Assembly (NCBI GenBank): GCA_965276635.1
Contig: CBDIBC010000004.1
Coordinates: 496,001 to 560,000, forward strand
Direction of reading: 5' to 3'
DNA from: CBDIBC01 sp965276635
GTDB lineage: Bacteria; Actinomycetota; Acidimicrobiia; Acidimicrobiales; Palsa-688
Length of the DNA: 64,000 nucleotides
The notes under the pieces were generated by a model, which saw nothing but the letters and a program-made list of their open reading frames with translations, was not told the origin of the DNA and made no database searches. This document shows positions 14,647-23,079 of this stretch, one piece after another; the stretch's first letter is position 1, and the number at the start of each line of letters is the position of its first letter. Made by a program: the position numbers and the translations under genes.

Positions 14647-17307
14647 GTGAGGTCGCAGCCAGTGACAGCGATGTTCGATCGAGGGCACCGGGGGCGTAGC
14701 GGTCGGCGGCTGGTGTCGGCGGTGGCGGTGGGCTTGTTGGCCGCGAGTGGGATCGGAGCCGGCTTGGTCAGAGTGGCCGGGGCAGCGCCGGTTCAAGGAG
14801 CTGGCTCGGCCGGCACTGCGGGCAGCGGCGTCGTGGTGGCGCCCGCGGCGGCCAGGCAGTCGTTACCGGTTGGTCCGACGACCACCTATGCCCGGCCGCC
14901 GGGCGGCTTGCCCGCCTGCACGTCCGACACCTACACGGTGCCTTCGGGAGTGACCTACCTGCGGGTCGATGTCATCGGCCAGGCCGGGACCAGCGGGGCC
15001 GACACTATCCGCGGCGGCGGCAGCGGCGGCGAGGGCCAAGAGGTACAAGCCGACATCCCTGTCACCCCGGGTCAGTCCTTGTACGTCAATGTGGCCTACA
15101 ACGGCAGTGGTGGTACGGCTTCTCTCGGGTCGACCACCGCAGGCGGCAATGGCGGCGACGCCTCCTACATCACCGCAGACCCCAATGCCCTGATCTGGAG
15201 CCCGAGCACTGGCGTCTGTGAGCTCAACTCGTTCCTAGTGATCGCGGGCGGCGGCGGCGGCGGTGGCGGCGGCGGCGCGTTCGGCGGCGGCGGTAACGGC
15301 GGTCACGCCGGGTTCTCCGCTGGCACGGGCGGTGGCGCCGGGGGCCACGACGGCTCCGCTTCCGGAGCGGGCGGCGGCGGCGGCACCCAGACGGCAGGAG
15401 GTGCCGGCGGCAACGGCGCCAACGGCACTGCCGGCGGCGGCAACGCCAACGGTGGCGGCTACGGTCTCCCGGGGGCCTTCCTGGCCGGGGGATGCGGCGG
15501 CCGGTGCGACAACCTGGCAGCCAATCTCAACGGATCCGGCGGTGGGGGCGGCGGCTATTACGGCGGCGGCGGCGGCGGCGACGGGCAGAGCGCCGGCGGG
15601 GGCGGCGGCGGAGGGGGGTCGAGCTTCGTCACGGCGGGGGCCACGCACGTCAGCCACTCGCTGACAGGCAGCGCCCCGTCGGTCAGCCTCACCCCGATCA
15701 TTGAGCGGCCGGACGCGCCAACCGGGGTGTCCGCCGTGGTGGGTCAGCAGCGGGCCACGGTCAGCTTCACGCCAGCGGCCATCGATGGTGGCAGCCCCGT
15801 CGAGTACAACACGGTGACCGCGCATCCGGGCGGGGTCTCGGTGAGGACGACCGCCACCTCGGTATTGTTCACGAACCTCACGGCCGGCACGGCCTACACG
15901 TTCACGGTGACGGCCACCAACCTGGCCGGCGCCGGGCCGGACTCGCAACCCTCCAATACTGTCGTGCCGTACCGGCTTCCAGGGGCGCCGGTCATCCAGA
16001 GCGTGACCCCGGGCGACGGCCAGGCCACGGTGTCGTTCACGCCGTCGGCAGCCGACAACAGGCTCGGCAACCCGATCACCTCTTACACCGTCACCGCCCG
16101 TCAAGGGGTGCATGTGACGACAGGCCCCGGGATCACCGCAACCGGCACGACCAGCCCGATCACCGTCGCCGGGCTGACCGACGGTAGCAACTACACGTTC
16201 ACCGTCTATGCCACCAACGCGGCCGGCAACGGCCCACAGTCGGCGCCGAAGGTAACCACCCCCCAGGCAGTGCCCGGCCCGCCGACCAACGTGACCGCCA
16301 CCAACGCGACCCCGGTCGGGGCGTCCAGCGGCACGGTGGACGTCTCGTTCACTGCGCCCTCCAGCGACGGCGGCCGGCCCGTCTTGAGCTACACGGCGAC
16401 CGCCACTCCGGGCGGAGTCACCGGGACCGCCGGGGTGGTCACCGGCAGCGGCACCGGGTCGGTTCAGATAACCGGTCTGAAGGCCGGCACCAGCTACACC
16501 TTCACCGTCCATGCGACCAACGCAGTGGGCAACGGGCCGGAGTCCGCGCCCTCGAGCCCGGTGACACCGAGCCCGGTGGGGATCCCCAGCCCGCCGTTGG
16601 TGCCGGGCGCCGCAACTCTGAACGAACAGGCGTACGTGTCTTGCCGGCCGCCGCCCGACGATGGCGGCAGCGCGATTGTGTCGTACACCGTGACTTCTAG
16701 TCCCGGCGGCGTCACGGCGACGGGGCCGTCGTGCCCGATCCTCGTGAGCGGGCTGACCAACGGGACCTCCTATACGTTTACGTTGACCGCTACCAACGCC
16801 GATGGTGGAACGAGCCAGCCCTCGCAGCCGACCGCAGCGATTACGCCCCACGCGCCGTCGGGACCGCCGCCGGCCAACGATGACTTCGCCAGCGCGCGGG
16901 AACTCAGCGGCGCCTCGGGTTCGGTGGTCGGTACCAATGTGGGCGCGACGTTGGAGTCCGGCGAGCCCAACATCGGGGACAACCCGGGTGGCGCGTCGGT
17001 GTGGTACGAGTGGACGGCGCCGGCCAGCGGGGCGGTGGAGTTCGACACCTGCAGCGCCACCCCCGCCGTCAACGCCGAGCTGGGGTACTTCCTCGGCAGC
17101 AGCGTGAGCACGCTCACCCAGTACGACTTCTACACCTCAGTCCCAGGCCAGCCGACCGGATGCCCCTCAGGCCAGGCCGGCGCGTTCTCGATCGTGGGCG
17201 TGACTGTCGGCCAGACGTATTACGTGAAAGTCGACGGCATCAACAATCGGGACGGGAACGGTGCCTCCGAGGGTCCGTTCACCCTGGAATGGTCGATGCC
17301 AAGCTGA
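14647..17307 (+). CDS. large secreted protein: Gly-rich domain plus four fibronectin-III domains
   Basis: 886 residues from GTG 14647. A signal peptide (SAVAVGLLAASGIGAGLVRV) ends near AGAAPV. Residues about 90-350 are a glycine-rich domain with runs of up to ten glycines (NSFLVIAGGGGGGGGGGAFG), starting with a PSGVTYLRVDVIGQAG strand as in ALK-like Gly-rich domains. Residues about 355-740 hold four fibronectin-III repeats, each with DAPTGVSAV-like starts and AGTAYTFTVTATNLAGAGP-like ends. The last 130 residues (DDFASARELSGASGSVVGTN ... YYVKVDG) resemble a bacterial pre-peptidase beta-sandwich. This architecture suggests an adhesin or polysaccharide-binding surface protein; no anchor or enzyme motif is seen. 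Confidence 0.85.
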   Translation: MRSQPVTAMFDRGHRGRSGRRLVSAVAVGLLAASGIGAGLVRVAGAAPVQGAGSAGTAGSGVVVAPAAARQSLPVGPTTTYARPPGGLPACTSDTYTVPSGVTYLRVDVIGQAGTSGADTIRGGGSGGEGQEVQADIPVTPGQSLYVNVAYNGSGGTASLGSTTAGGNGGDASYITADPNALIWSPSTGVCELNSFLVIAGGGGGGGGGGAFGGGGNGGHAGFSAGTGGGAGGHDGSASGAGGGGGTQTAGGAGGNGANGTAGGGNANGGGYGLPGAFLAGGCGGRCDNLAANLNGSGGGGGGYYGGGGGGDGQSAGGGGGGGGSSFVTAGATHVSHSLTGSAPSVSLTPIIERPDAPTGVSAVVGQQRATVSFTPAAIDGGSPVEYNTVTAHPGGVSVRTTATSVLFTNLTAGTAYTFTVTATNLAGAGPDSQPSNTVVPYRLPGAPVIQSVTPGDGQATVSFTPSAADNRLGNPITSYTVTARQGVHVTTGPGITATGTTSPITVAGLTDGSNYTFTVYATNAAGNGPQSAPKVTTPQAVPGPPTNVTATNATPVGASSGTVDVSFTAPSSDGGRPVLSYTATATPGGVTGTAGVVTGSGTGSVQITGLKAGTSYTFTVHATNAVGNGPESAPSSPVTPSPVGIPSPPLVPGAATLNEQAYVSCRPPPDDGGSAIVSYTVTSSPGGVTATGPSCPILVSGLTNGTSYTFTLTATNADGGTSQPSQPTAAITPHAPSGPPPANDDFASARELSGASGSVVGTNVGATLESGEPNIGDNPGGASVWYEWTAPASGAVEFDTCSATPAVNAELGYFLGSSVSTLTQYDFYTSVPGQPTGCPSGQAGAFSIVGVTVGQTYYVKVDGINNRDGNGASEGPFTLEWSMPS

Positions 17308-18249
17308 TGTGCAGTGTCGCATCAGGCAACATTTGTGCGCTCCGAGATGCACGAAGTGCTTCGTGGGCGGCGTGCCGTTGCGCCAGGAGAGGTAGGGGCG
17401 GATCATTCGGTCTGTTCGTCGTGGTCGGTTCCGTCGAGTGCGAAGTAGCGCAGGGGGGGCATCTGAGTAACCGTGCCAAAGTGGCCACCAATAACCGTGC
17501 CAAAGTGGCCACCAATGCCTCTCCGAACAATCATTAGAGGAAGAAGAGCGCCCGCGCTTCCGCTAACGCAGCCCACGCCGGCTCGGCGATTCCGGGTTGA
17601 CCGTGCAGGTCGACTGGTTCCACCCTGTCCACCACCGCAAGTCCTTGACCGTTGCCGGGCCGTACCGGGTGAGCCAGCGGTGGGCGAGGCCTCGTTGAGC
17701 TTCCGTGGGTGTCGACCGGAGCGAGTCCGTTGGGCCACCACGATGAGGTCGATGCCCACCGATGCTGGCAGCTGGTCCAAAGCCCCGGTTGGTGTGCTGC
17801 GGACAAGCCGGCCGTCGGCGCTCTTGAGGGTAAGCAAAGACGTGGTGACGGGCTGCGCACGCTCCGATGGTGCCCGGGCGGGGATGCGGGTCGTGAGTGC
17901 CGGCTCATCATTCGCCAGTTGGGCGCCGGTAGCGGTGCCCCGCTTCGCGAGCGATGATCGACACGGTCCTCAAGGTCAGCCAGCCAACGGCCGACGTCGC
18001 CGCGGATACCGGTGCAGTCCGTCGTCGGCGTGTCGTGCTCGTTCCGGGCGACGGCTGATCAGCAGCGAGCTGGAGCAAGGTTGGCGCCCAACCTGCGGGG
18101 CGACGACATTGAGCCTCTACGAAGAACCCGTCGACCACCCGGACGGCGACTTCGCCGCAGCCACACTTGACCTGGGTATCCGGGCCTCGGCCGCGCTCTT
18201 CGTCGACCATTCGCTCGGCGGGCTGCTCGCAGCACACGTCGCCGCTCAC
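17308..18249. other. degenerate region with an IS-end-like repeat, no intact gene
   Basis: About 940 bp without a convincing gene. A near-perfect inverted repeat CACGAAG/CTTCGTG at 17350-17365 follows the Gly-rich gene. A 24-bp tandem repeat lies at 17468-17515. Open frames between 17520 and 18250 have no recognisable protein and conflicting strands, suggesting remnants of older insertions. Confidence 0.4.
17468..17515. repeat. 24-bp perfect tandem repeat, likely remnant IS end
   Basis: Two adjacent identical 24-bp units starting TAACCGTGCCAAAGTGGCC and ending ACCAA, at 17468-17491 and 17492-17515. On the minus strand they encode IGGHFGTV twice. Tandem units of this kind mark the ends of IS21-like elements in actinobacteria; no transposase is left beside them, so this is probably the end of a lost element. 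Confidence 0.5.
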
Positions 18250-18520
18250 TCAATCGACGACTACCAGCATGACGACAAGCTGTGGGTAGTAGTGCCACAT
18301 CTCGAAGCCGTCGAAGCCGTGGGCAATGCGGTGCAGGCGTAGGCCCTTGAGGAACTCGCGCTCCTGCGGAGTCGGTGCCTCGCGCTCGTCCGGCACGAGG
18401 GCGAATATACGGCGACTTCCTCGATGCTCTCGTACAGGTGCGCTCGAAGTGCCGGTAGGTGGCGGGCACAGAATCGACGCACCGAATCGCGAACAGTCGT
18501 CGGGGACGCCGACTCCATAA
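18250..18520 (-). pseudogene. hypothetical protein, frameshifted
   Basis: The minus strand codes MESASPTTVRDSVRRFCARH and LPALRAHLYESIEE, then after a shift near 18420 RIFALVPDEREAPTPQEREF and LKGLRLHRIAHGFDGFEMWH, ending VVMLVVVD with a stop at 18250. Codon composition and the amphipathic pattern look like a real gene, but I do not recognise the family. One indel breaks it. The start may be the ATG near 18520. Confidence 0.4.
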
Positions 18521-18636
18521 CGACGGATCGGGGGCGCGACCGTAAGCCACTTACAGTGGTCACCGGAGCGGATTCCGGCGTCGAGAGCGGCGACTGGGGT
18601 GGCCGACCGCGCCTACGCTCGTCGTGATGGGGTCTA

Positions 18637-19377
18637 GTGACCGGCCGGGGAGTCGGCGGCTCACCCGACGAGGAGCGCCGCGAGCTCGTAGCAGCAGCGG
18701 ACGCTCTCACTGCGTGGGCTGACTTTCCCTTCGACGCGGCCCCCAGACCGGTCGTGCTGACCGGCGAAGGGGTGCAGGTTGAGGGTGGCTTCGCCACTGG
18801 CGAAGCCAAGTATGCCATCTTGCAGGGGACGATCGAGGCGCACGGGGCGGAACCCGCCGAGCCAGTCAGCGCCTTGCGGCACGAGCCGCAGTTCACCGGC
18901 GCGCCGGCCCGCTCACCGCTGCGAGTCACCCGTGCTGTCGTCGACGAGACACAGTTCGCCACCGACCGGGGACCGCTGATGCTGCTCGCCTGGAGAGTCG
19001 AGGCGTCCGACACGCTCGGGCCGATCTGGGTCCTGACTGACCAGGCTCGACAGCGCTGCTGGAACCCGCCGCCGGCGGTGGTCGACGGGCGGGGCTCGCA
19101 CGTCCTCGACCACGCCACCGTCGATGCGGATGGCACGACCCGCACCGCTACCTTCACCGGGATGAGCCCAAAGCACTTGAGCTACCGCGCCGAGGTCATC
19201 GAGACCGCCGCCGCCCTCACCGTCGTGCCGCTCGGCCACCTGCTCCTGGGCCAGATTTTGACAGGGCCTGTCCCCGCAGTGGGCCACCCCCGAAAGGTCG
19301 AGGTCCGTCTTGCCAGGCCCCTCGACGGTCGAGTGCTGGTCAACCCCAACGCCACACCGGTCCCCGTACTGTCCTGA
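18637..19377 (+). CDS. hypothetical protein, 246 residues
   Basis: Starts at GTG 18637, MTGRGVGGSPDEERRELVAA, and is open to 19377. It looks like a soluble beta-rich protein (VVLTGEGVQVEGGFATGEAK, RVTRAVVDETQFATDRGPLM LLAWRVEASDTLGPIWVLTD). I do not recognise the family. Strong third-position GC supports a real gene. It stands alone, with the RES-Xre pair converging on it from the right and the broken hypothetical gene diverging on its left. Confidence 0.65.
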   Translation: MTGRGVGGSPDEERRELVAAADALTAWADFPFDAAPRPVVLTGEGVQVEGGFATGEAKYAILQGTIEAHGAEPAEPVSALRHEPQFTGAPARSPLRVTRAVVDETQFATDRGPLMLLAWRVEASDTLGPIWVLTDQARQRCWNPPPAVVDGRGSHVLDHATVDADGTTRTATFTGMSPKHLSYRAEVIETAAALTVVPLGHLLLGQILTGPVPAVGHPRKVEVRLARPLDGRVLVNPNATPVPVLS

Positions 19378-19488
19378 ACCATCGGGCTCGAGGACGAGCG
19401 AGTGGGGGGTGCTCCTCGAGCATCGGCGGTCAGCTCAGCGGCCTCTCAGGCCGGCGGCCGCCCGGGGGCGTTTGTCGGCAGGTTCGTG

Positions 19489-20124
19489 TCACGGCTCGAA
19501 CGGAGGGTCGATGTCGGCGATGACCCGGATCCCGTCGGTGGCCAGGTCGGCGGCCACTAGCGGGTCATCGGCGAGGGTCGCCGACCGCAGCGGCCAGAGC
19601 CCATCGTAGGGCGGGTGCTCGCCTGCCTCGTCGAAAAGGGTGGTGCTGCGGCTGCGCCCGGTCGGGTCGTGACCGGTGCCGGTCCACACGGCCAGCCACC
19701 CGGCCCGGCGCAACGCCCGCGCCCAGCGCTGCGTCAGGGCTCGTGGCGCACCCGCCCACAACGCCTGGGTCACCCCGAGGCCCCGGGCTTGGGCTGCGGT
19801 CGTGCGAGCCGCACGCGGGGCGCCCGCCGGCACGGTGACCTCGGCCCGGCGACGGGCGGCGAGCTCAGCGGCGGGAAGCACCCCCCGCCCGAAGTCGGAG
19901 AACGCTTCGAGGACCGCACCGAGCGGGGTGCTGGCCAGGTAGCAGGCTCCATCAGGGGAGGGCAGGTCGAAGCGACCGGCCACCTCCGGGTCGTCACCGA
20001 CGGACGCGAACCACCATGGCGAGGAGCGCCCGGCCCGGTAGACGCGGTGCAGGACACGCCCGACCAGGCGCTCGGCGGGGAGGGCGGCGAGCGCAGCCGG
20101 TTCGGGCGGTTCTCCGAGCGGCAC
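19489..20124 (-). CDS. RES-domain toxin (NAD-degrading type)
   Basis: 211 residues from GTG 20124. The RES domain is clear: conserved Arg in VLHRVYRAGRSSPWWFASV, then GRFDLPSPDGACYLASTPLG with Glu in AVLEAFSDFGRG, and a later Ser in RSRSTTLFDEAGEHPPYDGL. RES toxins (MbcT/ParT/Res types) consume NAD+ or modify it and are held by Xre/MbcA-type antitoxins. The gene overlaps the antitoxin stop by one base (TAGTG), giving antitoxin-toxin order and coupled translation. The length is normal for the family. No defect is visible. Confidence 0.9.
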   Translation of the reverse strand: MPLGEPPEPAALAALPAERLVGRVLHRVYRAGRSSPWWFASVGDDPEVAGRFDLPSPDGACYLASTPLGAVLEAFSDFGRGVLPAAELAARRRAEVTVPAGAPRAARTTAAQARGLGVTQALWAGAPRALTQRWARALRRAGWLAVWTGTGHDPTGRSRSTTLFDEAGEHPPYDGLWPLRSATLADDPLVAADLATDGIRVIADIDPPFEP

Positions 20125-20558
20125 TACCGGGCGGTGCGAGCAGCGAGGCGTCGGGCGACGACGAGCACGGGGTCGGCGCCGTCCGACGCCAGCGCGTCGA
20201 GTGGGCGACGCTCGCCGAGCGCCGGGTTGGTCCCGGTCAGCCAGGCGGCGATTCCTGCCGGGGTAAGCGCCCCGCTCAACGCCCTGACCACTTCTGCGAC
20301 ACCGGGAAGCTGGCGGCGACCGTCGAACTGGAACGCCGGGTAGGCGGGGCGCCCGTCACTGCGAGGAAGGCGCAGCAGGCGAGCGTCTTTGGAGACCGCC
20401 TGCTCGGAGCGTCCGAGCAGATCGGCCACCTGGGCTCCGGTCAGGCTGAAGCCCACCTGGTCCACCCATGCGTTTGTCGCAATGTCGGCCTGCAGGACCC
20501 GGGCGGCCAGCCGAACCGCTTCGGGTGAGGCTTGCACTTCAAGCTCGGCCAGGCTCAT
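20124..20558 (-). CDS. Xre/MbcA/ParS-type antitoxin of the RES toxin
   Basis: About 144 residues from ATG 20558, chosen because CCGGAGG lies eight bases upstream. A helix-turn-helix-like segment (FSLTGAQVADLLGRSEQAVS KDARLLRLPRSDGRPAYPAF) is followed by the toxin-binding DUF2384-like domain (VRALSGALTPAGIAAWLTGT NPALGERRPLDAL). The last part, PLDAL..DGADPVLVVARRL, is the family hallmark. It should bind its own promoter through the inverted repeat at 20579-20619 and neutralise the RES protein. Confidence 0.88.
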   Translation of the reverse strand: MSLAELEVQASPEAVRLAARVLQADIATNAWVDQVGFSLTGAQVADLLGRSEQAVSKDARLLRLPRSDGRPAYPAFQFDGRRQLPGVAEVVRALSGALTPAGIAAWLTGTNPALGERRPLDALASDGADPVLVVARRLAARTAR

Positions 20559-20578
20559 CACAGGCACCTCCGGACGTT

Positions 20579-20619
20579 GGTCAACCCTCTCAACTTGTTC
20601 ACATCATATCAGGTTGACC
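20579..20619 (-). promoter_or_regulatory. RES-Xre operator and extended -10 promoter
   Basis: GGTCAACC (20579-20586) and GGTTGACC (20612-20619) are perfect inverted half-sites 33 bp apart, about three helix turns. Between them, on the minus strand, lies TGATATGAT, an extended -10 (TATGAT at 20603-20608). This fits autoregulation by the Xre antitoxin. Confidence 0.6.
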
Positions 20620-20758
20620 CTAGGAGTCCGGTGGCGGTCCTCCCCGCGGCCCGCACTCCCAGTGGCTGCCAGAAGTGCCAGCCGGGAGAACCAGCTGGGG
20701 GGTGGCTCTGCGCGAAGGCCTCCCCGGCGGGAGCTGCTGCGACTCTTCCCCGGACAAC

Positions 20759-20830
20759 TCACGTCACCGAGCACTCGGCGATCTGGAGCTGGTCGGCGTC
20801 GCCGAACTCGTTCACGATCACGGCCCTCAT
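20759..20830 (-). pseudogene. first 23 codons of a zinc-type quinone oxidoreductase, truncated
   Basis: ATG at 20830 overlaps the stop of the PPOX-NTF2 gene (ATGA). The frame MRAVIVNEFGDADQLQIAEC SVT is the classic start of NADPH:quinone reductase/alcohol-dehydrogenase-like proteins (MRAVVVNEFGGPD.L...E.P.P) but stops at 20759. The rest is not found downstream. It shows that an oxidoreductase once formed an operon with the upstream gene. Confidence 0.65.
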
Positions 20831-21710
20831 TGCTTCACCGCCCCGCTGTCGATGTTGATCTTGGTGTTCTGGCCAGCGGCCAGCCACCAGGTGCCCCCCG
20901 GCGCACCAGCACGTACAGGGCCATCTCCGAGAACCGGGTCTCGTTGGCGTGGGAGGGGATCGGCTCGCCGTCGTCGCCGAGCTCGTCGCGGCGAACCTGG
21001 GCCAGCGCAACGTCCGCTGTAGGGGTGACGACCCGGACGATCTCGTAGCGCGACGGCGGGCGATCCGCAGCGGCGTGCATGCGGGCATGGATCGGATGCA
21101 GCGTGTCGTAGCCGGCGACGGTCGCCCCGAACGGGCTGCCCCACATCACGTCGTCGGCGAAGTGACGGTTGTAGACCTCGGCGTCGCTGTCGCTGAGGCC
21201 GTCTTGGAGCTCTCGCACCTGGCGCCCCACCGCTTGGCGTCCACCCTCGGCGACGGGGCCGATCAGGCCGATCTCAGGGCGCACCTGCGAGGCGTGACCG
21301 CCGTCGAGGTCGGTGCTGTAGGGCCCGGATCCGGCCACGTTGTAGCTGATCACCCGGGTCGGGTGGATGCGGATGATCCACGAGCTGACGCCCGCATAGG
21401 GGGGATCGCCGACCTGGAACTGCTCGGCTGTTCCGCGGATCTCCATGAAGCGCACGCCGGCAGCGCCGGCGCTCGGCTCGGGCATGTCGTCGACGGTGAA
21501 CGCCACCTGTGGGTGGGCGGCAACGTTGCGGAACTTGGCCGAGCGCTCCAGGTCGATCCCGCCGATGTCGATCGTGGCCCGCTGCGGGTCGTAGCGGAGG
21601 CCGACCGGCTTGGCCTGGGGGGAGCCGCCCGGGCCAATGGTGGCCAGCACGCCGTGGTCCTGCTCGCTCAGGTACTGCGCGTGTGCTGCGTCGAACACTT
21701 GGATGGTCAT
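20827..21710 (-). CDS. PPOX-class F420-dependent protein fused to an NTF2-like domain (frameshift near C-terminus)
   Basis: From ATG 21710, MTIQVFDAAHAQYLSEQDHG. Residues about 1-140 are a split-barrel PPOX domain of the F420 type (GVLATIGPGGSPQAKPVGLR, FRNVAAHPQVAFTVDDMPEP, FMEIRGTAEQF). Residues about 155-285 are an SnoaL/NTF2-like domain (ELQDGLSDSDAEVYNRHFAD DVMWGSPFG ... MHAAADRPPSRYEIVRVV). After YVLVRRGAPGG the frame must change near 20900 to end GTWWLAAGQNTKINIDSGAV KQ at 20827. The NTF2 part is of the DUF4440/SgcJ type. It is divergent from a TetR gene with a shared operator. The substrate is unknown. Confidence 0.8.
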
Positions 21711-21729
21711 AGGTCAGTTCCTCTCGATC

Positions 21730-21750
21730 TTCTTAGGGTGTACCCAAGAA
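21730..21750. promoter_or_regulatory. operator between PPOX-NTF2 and TetR genes
   Basis: TTCTTAGGGT (21730-21739) and ACCCAAGAA (21742-21750) form an inverted repeat, perfect apart from one missing base, in the 45-bp gap between the divergent genes. This is a likely TetR operator controlling both. Confidence 0.55.
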
Positions 21751-21755
21751 AGCGA

Positions 21756-22424
21756 GTGACCAAAACGGTAGTGTCCGAGATCGTGAGCGAGCCGGGGCTG
21801 AGAGAGCGCAAGAAGCGCCGTACCCGTGAGCTGATCGTGACGACCGCGTCTCGGCTGTTCGCCGAGCAGGGCTACGAGCACGTGTCCGTGCTGGACATTG
21901 CCGTCGCTGCGGAAGTCTCCGAGCAGACCGTGTACAACTACTTCCCCACCAAGGCCGAGCTGGTGGTGGACCGCGACGAAGAACTGAGCCAGCGGCTGAC
22001 CGCGGCCATCGCCAACCGGGCCTCCGGTGTGTCCCCGGCTGCAGCGATCCGCGACGTGGCGCTGTCGATGGTCGACGGACTGGCCACCATGGACGATGCG
22101 GGCGCCCGTGGCGGTCTCGGCTACCTCTCCCAGCGCAGCCCGACGGTGCGCCGCCTCAGCCTGGAGATGACCGACCGCCACGCCGACGCCATCGCCGCGG
22201 TGCTCGCCGGCGAGCCCGGCGGACCCGGCCCCCCGGTGGCCAAGATTCACGCCGTGGCGTTGGCCTGGGTGATCCAGTTGATCACCGACCTGGCCGGAGA
22301 GGGCACCGCCGCAGGACAGTCACCTGCACAAATCGCCGCCCAGCTACGCCCGACGGTGCTGGCCGTGATCGACGAGCTCGAGGCCTGGCCAACGCAGCGC
22401 CGTCCCGACCAAAACGGCGGGTGA
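21756..22424 (+). CDS. TetR-family regulator
   Basis: About 222 residues from GTG 21756; a later GTG at 21771 or 21783 is possible. The helix-turn-helix VSVLDIAVAAEVSEQTVYNY FPTKAELVVDRDEEL has the conserved TVYNYFPTK. The C-terminal domain (RDVALSMVDGLATMDDAGAR ... HAVALAWVIQLITDLAGEG) is of ordinary TetR length. Divergent from the PPOX-NTF2 gene, it probably represses that gene and itself via the palindrome at 21730-21750. The effector is unknown. Confidence 0.86.
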   Translation: MTKTVVSEIVSEPGLRERKKRRTRELIVTTASRLFAEQGYEHVSVLDIAVAAEVSEQTVYNYFPTKAELVVDRDEELSQRLTAAIANRASGVSPAAAIRDVALSMVDGLATMDDAGARGGLGYLSQRSPTVRRLSLEMTDRHADAIAAVLAGEPGGPGPPVAKIHAVALAWVIQLITDLAGEGTAAGQSPAQIAAQLRPTVLAVIDELEAWPTQRRPDQNGG

Positions 22425-23079
22425 GCACGGCAGACAGCCCCCTGCGTGAGCTGTTCCACTTGGCCATCCCCAACTGCGACGGCTTGAGGCCGAAGGGCCT
22501 ATACCCACAGAAGCGGCAGCGGCGGACCCGACGCTTGCCGCGGCGGAGCAGGCGGGGAGCTCGGAGGTCCACATTGAACGGCCCATTGACCAAGGGGCCT
22601 CCGGTGCTGGGGTCAGCCTCCCGGCCCTCCGACCTACCTTCCGGCTGGGACAGCTTCGGGAGAACTGGGCGTGGCGAGACGCTGGTCGGCAGCCTCCACT
22701 GGAGGAAGTCCTTGAGGGTCAAGGGGCGAAGTAGCTGCGCTTTCCTTGATGGCTGGCGGCGCTGACCGAAGAGGCCACTGCTCAGCGCCCTGGGCCGTGC
22801 CGGCGCGCTACTCACAGTGGTTGGTCTTGTCATGAGCCTTGAAGGCTCATCCGTGGGCCAAGATAGTCCTCGTGGTCGGTGTTGTCTTCTGCTTCGGCAA
22901 CGTCTTTGCTACCAGTACGGACGTAGAAGAGCGCAGCGTCGCGACCTGTCGCCGTAGCGGCGAATCCCGCCGTGCTCTGATCGCCACAGCCCCTTCGACG
23001 GGACACCGCAGGGACTGCAGGTCTGCTTCCGCGACGAAGACCACCAACCGCCGACAGACGTTCGTTGAAGGGACGAGGC
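22425..23079. other. 655-bp region without recognised gene
   Basis: Both strands have open frames, but none matches a known protein. A plus frame at 22421-22765 is very basic and a minus frame ending near 22830 reads LFYVRTGSKDVAEAEDNTDH, possibly the tail of a lost gene. I can support no gene here. The ribosome-binding site AAGGGACGAGG for the cupin gene ends the region. Confidence 0.35.

Noticed and set aside
15240..15640. Possible CRISPR-like or tandem array from repeated GGCGGCGGC units
   Set aside because: Simple glycine-codon repetition within a coding frame; no conserved repeat with unique spacers.
15235..16851. 538-residue minus-strand frame opposite the Gly-rich protein
   Set aside because: Arg/Gly-rich antisense reading caused by repetitive GGC codons; no promoter, start or domain.
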